DNA of 5,326 nt from Nitrospinota bacterium (GTDB taxonomy: Bacteria; Tectomicrobia; Entotheonellia; J063): positions 1 to 5,326 of the forward strand of contig RFHZ01000500.1 of the NCBI GenBank assembly GCA_003696125.1, given 5' to 3'. The notes below the pieces were generated by a model. It worked only from the letters and a program-made list of their open reading frames with translations. It had not been told where the DNA came from and searched no databases. The position numbers and the translations under genes are program-made. This document shows, one piece after another, positions 1 through 5,135 of the stretch (the stretch's first letter is position 1; every line of letters starts with the position of its first letter).

Positions 1-796
1 AGTGAGGATCGCTAAAGACCAGGACCACCGGCTGACCCCGGTACTCGGCCAGGGCAAGCTCGCCCCCCTCCAGCCGGGGTAGAGTAAAATCAGGCGCCAG
101 CGTGCCGGCTGACAATCCGCTGCGATTGATCCGGCTCCCGGCCAGGGAACGATGTCCCTTGGGCCGGGGATGGCCGTTCGTGGGAGCCGGGGCAGGCGTG
201 TGGTAAGGCGTATGAGCCAGGGCGAGCAGGGCCTGTGCGCCCACGGTGAGGGGACTGGCGATCTTCCCCGTCTCATCGATCAGATAGCCCATGGGGGTAC
301 CATGCGCCTGATACTGAGAGGCCACCTCCCCCTGCTCCTGGACCAGGACCGGACAGCGGATCCCATGCTCGGCCATGAAGGTGCGGTTGGTGGTCATCTC
401 CCCGGTGGTGACCACCACCGGGAGGGGGTGTTCGGGGGAAGTATCGAGCGGCAGCGCGGCCAGTTCCTGGGCCATCTGCCGGCAAAATCCACAGGTGGGG
501 TTAAAGAAGATCAGCAGCAGCCGTCGGCCCTGCCATTGCGCCAGGTGCTGGGGGGTGCCCTCCAGATCAGGGAGGGTAAAGGCCGGGGCCGGTGCGCCGA
601 CCGGTAAGCCCTGGGGTGATGAAGGTGCGGTTCGGCTGGGCCGGGGAGCCGGGGCCGTGCCACGCAGCCTGAGGTGTTCTTCCAGGGCATCCAGGCGGAG
701 CAGGATCCGCCCGTTCTGGTGCATCAGGTGGTAACCGATCCAACACCCGAGGCCCACGATGAGCCAGGGGAAAATGGTGCCAAGTAGTAGAATCAT
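1..796 (-). CDS. Membrane-anchored tandem thioredoxin/TlpA-like (redoxin) protein, 3' end outside window
   Basis: The minus-strand frame is open from ATG at 796 to the window edge (265 codons plus one base), with no stop. Residues 1-24 form one hydrophobic segment (MILLLGTIFPWLIVGLGCW...), probably an uncleaved membrane anchor. A short helical piece and a Pro/Ser/Ala-rich linker run to about 62. Residues 64-193 form a TlpA/AhpC-type thioredoxin fold: the entry motif GAPAPAFTLPDLEG, a beta strand LLLIFF, the active site T-C102-G-F-C105, and the cis-Pro loop GTP168 followed by GYLID. After a second Pro/Arg-rich linker (about 195-226), a second copy begins with LAPDFTLPRLEGG and VVLVFSDPH. The next codon starts with T, which would fit a Cys. 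Family knowledge: such proteins reduce or oxidise thiols outside the cytoplasmic membrane. Substrate and partners cannot be told. ATG is preferred to the adjoining in-frame GTG (799) because the SD lies 7 nt upstream of it. The gene is divergent from the large regulator. No close family name is claimed beyond redoxin/TlpA-like. Confidence 0.88.
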   Translation of the reverse strand, partial: MILLLGTIFPWLIVGLGCWIGYHLMHQNGRILLRLDALEEHLRLRGTAPAPRPSRTAPSSPQGLPVGAPAPAFTLPDLEGTPQHLAQWQGRRLLLIFFNPTCGFCRQMAQELAALPLDTSPEHPLPVVVTTGEMTTNRTFMAEHGIRCPVLVQEQGEVASQYQAHGTPMGYLIDETGKIASPLTVGAQALLALAHTPYHTPAPAPTNGHPRPKGHRSLAGSRINRSGLSAGTLAPDFTLPRLEGGELALAEYRGQPVVLVFSDPH

Positions 797-803
797 CACT
801 CTT

Positions 804-810
804 CCTCCTT
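804..810 (-). promoter_or_regulatory. Strong Shine-Dalgarno of the thioredoxin-like gene
   Basis: On the minus strand AAGGAGG ends 7 nt before ATG (796-794). It would be only 4 nt from the alternative GTG at 799-797, so it decides the start in favour of the ATG. Confidence 0.8.
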
Positions 811-827
811 ATTATCATCGCATCGCC

Positions 828-841
828 AGGCGTCCACGCCT
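828..841. promoter_or_regulatory. 14-bp palindrome upstream of the thioredoxin-like gene (candidate operator)
   Basis: AGGCGT-CC-ACGCCT is a perfect inverted repeat with 6-bp arms and a 2-bp centre, about 32 bp upstream of the minus-strand start codon. The tight centre suits a dimeric protein site better than an RNA hairpin, though a 5-bp stem with a 4-nt loop is possible. No matching regulator is identified, and a GC-rich 14-mer could arise by chance. Confidence 0.3.
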
Positions 842-1047
842 CTCCAGTTATTCGGCGAACCCCCATGTGGGAGGCACTCGAATGGCCATGACCTCTCCGC
901 GGACACATTCCTCTCCCCGCGAAGACAACGTGCAGTGCAAGACGCTCTTCTTTCGGTCATGGCTGGACACCTTAACGTCTTCTGTTCGTGCTTTAGAAAG
1001 CATGCCCCTCATCTGTCATGGTAATGAAGTTTATCTACCCGCCTGGC

Positions 1048-1079
1048 ACTATAGCACGCTCTGGGAGCGGAAACTTGAA
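1048..1079 (-). promoter_or_regulatory. Weak candidate promoter for the thioredoxin-like gene with an internal dyad
   Basis: On the minus strand a -10-like TATAGT (1053-1048, 5 of 6 to consensus) is preceded at 20 bp by TTCAAG (1079-1074), a poor -35. Between them lies CGCTC-CCA-GAGCG (1069-1057), a perfect 5-bp-arm dyad. A dyad inside an over-long spacer is the layout of MerR-type promoters, but the -35 is weak and no MerR gene is visible. Transcription from here would give a leader of about 245 nt. The -35 overlaps the last of the TGAAGATT repeats. This is a guess, and the true promoter could be elsewhere in 811-1130. Confidence 0.2.
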
Positions 1080-1105
1080 GATTGTGTGAAGATTTCCTGA
1101 AGATT
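1076..1105. repeat. Three TGAAGATT direct repeats at exact 11-bp spacing (candidate winged-helix regulator box)
   Basis: TGAAGATT occurs at 1076-1083, 1087-1094 and 1098-1105. The second and third 11-mers (GAAGATTTCCT and GAAGATTTCAT) differ at one position. Known for the family: PhoB/OmpR-type and SARP-type winged-helix domains bind tandemly to 7-bp direct repeats separated by 4 bp, so that monomers sit on one DNA face. The neighbouring 1367-4951 gene encodes such a domain. The box lies 27 bp upstream of the regulator's -35, and on the other strand it abuts the weak candidate promoter of the divergent gene. Binding is inferred from architecture only. Confidence 0.5.
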
Positions 1106-1131
1106 TCATTTGGCTCCGGTATTTTTTTGCC

Positions 1132-1161
1132 TTGACCTCCCTTCCCTCTGTCCCCTATGAT
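1132..1161 (+). promoter_or_regulatory. Sigma70-type promoter of the large regulator gene
   Basis: TTGACC (1132-1137, 5 of 6 to TTGACA), an 18-bp spacer and TATGAT (1156-1161, 5 of 6 to TATAAT) predict a start near 1168 and an untranslated leader of about 200 nt. A T7 run (1122-1128) lies just upstream of the -35. The -10 overlaps the ATG at 1157, which argues that this ATG is not the translation start. It is the best promoter match in the intergenic region. Confidence 0.6.
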
Positions 1162-1162
1162 G

Positions 1163-1176
1163 GGTATTGTTATACC
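1163..1176. promoter_or_regulatory. Dyad over the predicted transcription start (candidate operator)
   Basis: GGTAT-TGTT-ATACC is a perfect inverted repeat with 5-bp arms, immediately 3' of the -10 and spanning the predicted +1. A protein bound here would block initiation, as many dimeric repressors do. The sequence alone does not identify a binder, and the arms are short. Confidence 0.3.
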
Positions 1177-1212
1177 TATTAGAAATGTCAGAGGGTCAGG
1201 TACTCTTTTTGA

Positions 1213-1324
1213 CACGGTTGCCGTGAAATCTAACCGCCGAGCACGCTGTGGTCGCGGAGATCTTTCTGGTAAAAAGTCTTGCTCCTCGCTATATCCCGGC
1301 AAATGCTGCGGTGATCTTTTTACC
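1213..1324 (+). other. Potentially structured mRNA leader with a small hairpin and a long-range stem
   Basis: CACGG-TTG-CCGTG (1213-1225) can fold into a 5-bp stem. GGTAAAAAG (1268-1276) is perfectly complementary to CTTTTTACC (1316-1324). The stem can gain two pairs past a bulged T (1277-1278 with 1313-1314) and encloses about 34 nt, which include a 4-bp TTGC/GCAA pair (1279-1282 with 1299-1302). No known riboswitch class is recognised. A 13-codon reading frame from ATG 1185 and a three-codon frame from ATG 1303 have no SD and are not called as genes. Confidence 0.35.
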
Positions 1325-1331
1325 GAACTCA

Positions 1332-1360
1332 GGAGGAATACCCGTCCTCCGAAAGGAGGA
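1332..1360 (+). promoter_or_regulatory. Ribosome-binding site within an SD / anti-SD / SD three-segment switch
   Basis: The SD GGAGGA (1355-1360) ends 6 nt before ATG 1367. It is exactly complementary to TCCTCC (1345-1350), and the loop is GAAA (GNRA type). An identical GGAGGA at 1332-1337 can pair with the same TCCTCC through a 7-nt loop. The two hairpins exclude each other: the downstream one hides the SD and the upstream one frees it. The upstream GGAGGA has no start codon at a usable distance, so it is not a second ribosome site. The arrangement is seen directly; a switching role is inferred. Confidence 0.5.
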
Positions 1361-1366
1361 TTGACA

Positions 1367-4300
1367 ATGATATATCGCTTTGAAGACTATGAACTCGATA
1401 CCCGGCTCTATGAACTCCGCCACCATGGTCAGCCCCTTAAGCTCGAGCCCCAGGTGTTCAATCTCCTCCTCTACCTCATCCAACATTGGGATCGGGTGGT
1501 GAGCAGAGAGGAACTCCTCGACTACCTGTGGCCAGACAGGTTCGTCAGCGAGGGGATCTTGAGTCAACGCCTGATGGCCGCACGCCGGGCCATTGGGGAT
1601 AGCGGACGCGAACAGCGTCTCATCCAGACCGTGCATGGCCGGGGGTATCGCTTTATCGGACGGGTGGAAGAGGAGGCAGCCCCTTCTCCTGACCATACGG
1701 TGCAGGCTGGACTCGCCCCGCCCTCCACTTTAGAGACACCAGGATCAGACCTTACGATTCCAGAACCCCTCTCTTCCCCTGCCTCTCTTGATCCCTCTCT
1801 CCCTTTCTCCTTCTCTCTTTCCGACCAGATCCGCACTTCCTGGACCGCCCTGGAAGGGGAGCGCAAGTACGTCACCGTGGTATTGTGCACCGTGGCCAAT
1901 GCTGCTGCCATCGCCGAGCAGGTGAGTCCCGAAGTGCTGCATACCCTGTTGCATCGCTTCTTTGAACTGGCCTTGCACGAGGTACAGCGGTATGAGGGGA
2001 TCATCACCCAGTTCCTGGGCAACGGGATCATGGCCCTGTTCGGTGTTCCCTTTGCCGAGGAGGAACATGCCCGGCAGGCGGTGCAGGGTGCGCTGGGGAT
2101 CCAGCGCGGGATCGAGCAGAGTCTCACCCCTCTTGGCCAGCAGCATGGAACAGGCCTGGCCGTCCAGATCGGGGTACATACAGGGCTGGTCATCGTGGGG
2201 ACCCTGGAAGAGGGGGAGCGGGTCACCTATACCGCGGTGGGGGATACCCTCACCCTGTTGACGCATCTGCACCAGCTCACCACTCCCGGGATGATCCTGC
2301 TCACGGAGCAGACCTGGAAGCTGGTGGCAGGGTATTTTCAGTGTACCGAGGCCGGTCTGGTGGAGACCGGTGGCGATGCTGCTCCGGTCCGCGTGTACCG
2401 GGTTATCGGGGAGCAGGGGGCCCGCTCCCGCTTCGATGTGGCCCGCGAGCAGGGCTTGACCTGTTTTGTCGGCCGGGAACAGGAGCTGGCCCTGTTGCAA
2501 CGGTGCCTGGACCGGGCCGTATCGGGTCAGGGACAGAGTGTAGGGATCGTGGGGGAGCCTGGACTGGGAAAGTCGCGTCTCCTCTATGAGTTTCGACACT
2601 TTGTTGCGCAACAGGAATACCGCTGGCTGGAAGGATACTGCTTGCCGCAAGGGAAGAGGATACCCTATAGCCCGGTGCTGGAGAAGCTGCACACCGGTTT
2701 TCAGATTGAGGAAAACGATCATCCACACCAGATCCGGGAGAAACTGCGCCAGGGGATCCACCTGTTGGATCCGGAACTGGAGAGGACTGTCCCTTTCCTG
2801 GAGGCCCTGTTTGGACTGCCAGGTACCGATGAGGCCCTACGGCATCTAGACCCCAAAGAGCGGCGGCAACAGACCCTGGCAGCGTTACAGGCGCTGATCT
2901 TTGCCCTGTGCCGGAGACAGCCGCTGGTACTGGTCTGTGAAAACCTGCACTGGATCGATCAGAGCTCTGAAGACTGTCTGGCCATGCTCATCGAGAGTCT
3001 CGCCAGTATGCCGGTACTGATACTTACCACTCATCGTCCTGGGTACAGGGTGCGGTGGGCAGATAACCCCTCCTACACCCAGATTGCCCTGCATCTCTTT
3101 TCCCAGGCAGAGACCGCATCCATGGTCACCGATCTCCTGGGGAGTCAAGAGCTGCCCCCAGGACTCCTCCCCTTCATCCAGGAGCGAACGGGTGGCAATC
3201 CGCTCTTCATCGAGGAGGTAATCCAGTCCCTGCTCGAGCAGGGGAGACTGGTCCGGCACCCTGGAGGCATCCGGTGGAGAGATGAGGTAGGGACCGACTT
3301 CCCGGCGACCATGCAGGACATCATACGGGCTCGCCTCGACCGCCTGGACAGACCGGTGAAGCGCACCATACAGGTGGCAGCGGTCATCGGCCGGGAGTTT
3401 GATCTGCCGTTGCTTACGCCTTTCTCGGAAAACCCGGCCGAACTCCGGTACAGCCTGGAGACGCTGAAGCATCTCGACTTGATTCATGAAACCCATGTCT
3501 TCCCCCAGCCTTCCTACCGGTTCAAGCACGCCGTCATCCAGGATGTCGCCTACCAGAGCCTCTTCGAGCAGCAGAGACAGGAACTACACGGGGCTATCGG
3601 CCTGGTGCTGGAGCAGAGCCTCTCCGCCCAACAACAGGAAGAGCAGGCTGCCATGCTCACCTATCACTATACCCGGAGTAGATATCCGGAGAAGGCGATT
3701 GCTTACTCCTTGCTGACCGGAGACCGGGCCGCTCGTCTCTATGCCTCTACCGAGGCGAGCGCGTACTATGCCCAGGCCCTGACCAGGGCCCAGGCCCTTC
3801 CCCCCTCTCCTGAGGCGTATCGCTTCCAGATCGATGCCACCCTCAAGCTTGCCAGCGTCGGGACGACGCGGGAGGAGTTTGAGCGCAGTCGTGCTGCCCT
3901 GGACCAGGCACAACACTATGCAGAGGCCTTGTGTGATGAGGCGCGTTGGGCACAGGTTCTCTACTGGCTGGGACGGATGTCCCATGTCTTAGGAGACCCC
4001 GTTGCCGCCATCACCTATGCCCGGCAGAGTCTTGAGATCGCCGATCGACTGGAGGATGAAGCACTGGCCGCCCCGCCGGTCAACCTGATGGGACGGGCGT
4101 ACTGGTTTCGCTCCGACTTTGTGCAGGCAGCACAGATGCTGACACGAAGTGCCGAGCAGATGCACCGGCTCGGGAACACCGGTGAAGAGGCCACCGCCTC
4201 GGGTTTTGCCGGTCTGGCCCTGGGACATCTGGGGGAGTTCGCTCGCGCCTTCCCCTATCTGGACCGGGGTATCCGCCTATCCCAGGAGATCCAGCATCCC

Positions 4301-4951
4301 TTAGCCGAAGCGGCTGCATATCACTATCGGGCCATGATCTACGACCAGCAGGGAGAGTGGAGTGCGGTGATCAGGGATTGTGAGCGAGCACGGCAGATTG
4401 CGGCAGAAAAAGGGGATCTCGTCCGAGTCTACCTGGTGAAGATCGTGGAAGGACGGGCCTACACCATGCGGGGAGAACCGGAGCGAGGACGCGAAATCCT
4501 GGAAGAGGGGTTGGCCCTGGCCGAACAGTTGGGGATCAGGCTGGTCCTGGCCTGGCTGAAGACCAACCTGGCCGCCTGTCTGGGACGCCTGGGCCTTTTC
4601 GCTGCCGCCCTCCCCCTCTGTCAGGATGCGCTCACCCTGGCCCAGGCCACCGATGACCGGTACGCCCAGGCCCTGGCTTACCGGATCCTGGCCAAGACCT
4701 TATTTGGTTTGGATCCGGCCGATGCACAGCGGGCAAACCACTACTTCCAGGAGGCGTTCCGTATCCAGAAAGAGATCGGGACTGCACCCGAGTTGGGCCG
4801 GAGCTACGTGAGCTACGCCAGTCTGCTGCAGAGTCAGGGGGAGAGCGACCGGGCCAGGGAGTATCTGGTCCAGGCCAGGGAGCTGTTTCGCCAGATGGGG
4901 ATGACCTGGGATCAGGGTCAGGCCGAACAGCTTCTGGCAGCAATAGCATAA
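1367..4951 (+). CDS. Winged-helix / pseudo-cyclase / STAND-type NTPase / TPR multidomain transcription regulator
   Basis: The 1194-residue protein is probably cytoplasmic, with no membrane segment seen. Residues 1-100 are an OmpR/PhoB/CadC-type winged helix (LKLEPQVFNLLLYL, LWP at 54-56, recognition helix about 60-78, wing TVHGRGYRF). Residues 101-164 are a Pro/Ser-rich linker. Residues 165-345 are a class III adenylate/guanylate cyclase fold lacking its catalytic residues: Thr175 and Asn219 replace the two metal-binding Asp, Gln215 the purine Lys, Thr296 and His300 the transition-state Asn and Arg; Asp293 remains. Residues 367-735 are an AAA_16/STAND NTPase with FVGRE, Walker A GEPGLGKS (396-403), Walker B LVLVCENLHWID (520-531), TGGNPLFIEEV and FKHAVIQDVAYQSL. 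About 785-1190 is a helical array of TPRs. In this family ligand or partner sensing by TPRs is thought to control an NTPase switch, here coupled to DNA binding. ATG 1367 is chosen for its SD. An in-frame ATG at 1157 lies within the -10 element, and the 70 residues it would add look non-coding. Automatic annotation may call it an adenylate cyclase, which the residues do not support. Confidence 0.92.
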   Translation: MIYRFEDYELDTRLYELRHHGQPLKLEPQVFNLLLYLIQHWDRVVSREELLDYLWPDRFVSEGILSQRLMAARRAIGDSGREQRLIQTVHGRGYRFIGRVEEEAAPSPDHTVQAGLAPPSTLETPGSDLTIPEPLSSPASLDPSLPFSFSLSDQIRTSWTALEGERKYVTVVLCTVANAAAIAEQVSPEVLHTLLHRFFELALHEVQRYEGIITQFLGNGIMALFGVPFAEEEHARQAVQGALGIQRGIEQSLTPLGQQHGTGLAVQIGVHTGLVIVGTLEEGERVTYTAVGDTLTLLTHLHQLTTPGMILLTEQTWKLVAGYFQCTEAGLVETGGDAAPVRVYRVIGEQGARSRFDVAREQGLTCFVGREQELALLQRCLDRAVSGQGQSVGIVGEPGLGKSRLLYEFRHFVAQQEYRWLEGYCLPQGKRIPYSPVLEKLHTGFQIEENDHPHQIREKLRQGIHLLDPELERTVPFLEALFGLPGTDEALRHLDPKERRQQTLAALQALIFALCRRQPLVLVCENLHWIDQSSEDCLAMLIESLASMPVLILTTHRPGYRVRWADNPSYTQIALHLFSQAETASMVTDLLGSQELPPGLLPFIQERTGGNPLFIEEVIQSLLEQGRLVRHPGGIRWRDEVGTDFPATMQDIIRARLDRLDRPVKRTIQVAAVIGREFDLPLLTPFSENPAELRYSLETLKHLDLIHETHVFPQPSYRFKHAVIQDVAYQSLFEQQRQELHGAIGLVLEQSLSAQQQEEQAAMLTYHYTRSRYPEKAIAYSLLTGDRAARLYASTEASAYYAQALTRAQALPPSPEAYRFQIDATLKLASVGTTREEFERSRAALDQAQHYAEALCDEARWAQVLYWLGRMSHVLGDPVAAITYARQSLEIADRLEDEALAAPPVNLMGRAYWFRSDFVQAAQMLTRSAEQMHRLGNTGEEATASGFAGLALGHLGEFARAFPYLDRGIRLSQEIQHPLAEAAAYHYRAMIYDQQGEWSAVIRDCERARQIAAEKGDLVRVYLVKIVEGRAYTMRGEPERGREILEEGLALAEQLGIRLVLAWLKTNLAACLGRLGLFAAALPLCQDALTLAQATDDRYAQALAYRILAKTLFGLDPADAQRANHYFQEAFRIQKEIGTAPELGRSYVSYASLLQSQGESDRAREYLVQARELFRQMGMTWDQGQAEQLLAAIA
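1766..1822 (+). other. Polypyrimidine tract encoding the Pro/Ser-rich interdomain linker
   Basis: Of 57 bases on the plus strand, 54 are C or T (exceptions at 1781, 1790 and 1791). It encodes residues about 134-152 (PLSSPASLDPSLPF...), the flexible linker between winged helix and cyclase-like domain. The base skew is largely explained by the Pro/Ser/Leu/Phe content. Confidence 0.6.
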
Positions 4952-5040
4952 CATATCATCCTCCAGTACCGTGTCACCGGTGTATCTTGCTTCCCTTGCA
5001 CCTCTCCCCTTTGCTCTCTTCCCAATTGAAACTTTTCTCC

Positions 5041-5070
5041 TTCTCAGTCCACCCATCCCTGGACTGAGAA
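5041..5070. other. Perfect 11-bp-stem hairpin 3' of the regulator, not a canonical terminator
   Basis: TTCTCAGTCCA (5041-5051) is fully complementary to TGGACTGAGAA (5060-5070) around the 8-nt loop CCCATCCC. It lies 90 nt after the regulator's stop. On the plus strand it is followed by six A (5071-5076), not T; on the minus strand the T-run precedes the stem. Neither strand shows the stem-then-U-tract order of an intrinsic terminator. It could still act as a 3'-end stabiliser, a Rho-assisted pause site or a DNA-level inverted repeat. Confidence 0.6.
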
Positions 5071-5081
5071 AAAAAACCGGA

Positions 5082-5110
5082 TTGCGGAAAGAAGGAGAAA
5101 AAAGTAAAAT
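5082..5110 (+). promoter_or_regulatory. Candidate promoter of the downstream HTH gene
   Basis: TTGCGG (5082-5087, 3 of 6 to consensus), a 17-bp spacer and TAAAAT (5105-5110, 5 of 6) would start transcription near 5117. That leaves a leader of about 20 nt holding the SD. The good -10 and exact spacing support it; the -35 is weak, which would suit an activated promoter. Confidence 0.4.
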
Positions 5111-5117
5111 AAGGGGT

Positions 5118-5125
5118 AGAGGTGA
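5118..5125 (+). promoter_or_regulatory. Shine-Dalgarno of the downstream HTH gene
   Basis: AGAGGTGA matches the 16S-complementary GGAGGTGA over its last seven bases and ends 10 nt before ATG 5136. A GTG within it (5122-5124) leads to a stop after four codons and is not a start. Confidence 0.55.
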
Positions 5126-5135
5126 AGCCAGCATC

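Noticed and set aside
152-734. Plus-strand reading frames antisense to the thioredoxin-like gene
   Set aside because: They overlap a convincing minus-strand protein domain and encode low-complexity Gly/Arg/Ser sequence.
567-908. Minus-strand 113-codon reading frame overlapping the 5' end of the thioredoxin-like gene
   Set aside because: Pro/Arg/Gly-rich translation typical of an out-of-frame GC-rich shadow. The frame from 796 has the SD, the membrane anchor and the thioredoxin domain.
759-1100. Plus-strand 113-codon reading frame across the divergent region
   Set aside because: It starts inside the thioredoxin-like gene, has no SD or recognisable domain, and covers promoter-like DNA and two of the direct repeats.
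1185-1226. 13-codon upstream reading frame in the regulator leader
   Set aside because: No SD, not in frame with the regulator, and no sign of coding constraint; kept only as a note in the leader entry.
1209-1237. Second promoter with TTGACA at 1209-1214
   Set aside because: The -35 is perfect, but the best hexamer at 16-17 bp (TAACCG) matches only two bases of the -10 consensus.
1157-1366. In-frame upstream extension of the regulator from ATG 1157 (70 extra residues)
   Set aside because: That ATG lies in the probable -10 box and has no SD. The extension is Cys/Arg/Gly-rich without family resemblance, and a strong SD precedes ATG 1367, after which the winged-helix domain begins at once.
1361-1366. 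TTGACA directly before the regulator's start codon
   Set aside because: No -10 at the right distance, and it would fall inside the coding sequence. It is coincidental spacing between SD and ATG.
1564-2761. Long minus-strand reading frames (220 and 338 codons) antisense to the regulator
   Set aside because: They mirror conserved domains on the plus strand. Their translations show no domain pattern and arise from low stop frequency in GC-rich DNA.
5026-5054. Promoter with TTGAAA at 5026-5031 for the HTH gene
   Set aside because: The 16-18 bp downstream positions are C-rich and lie inside the hairpin; there is no -10.
5041-5076. Intrinsic terminator of the large regulator
   Set aside because: The stem is strong, but the downstream run is A, not T, in the direction of transcription.
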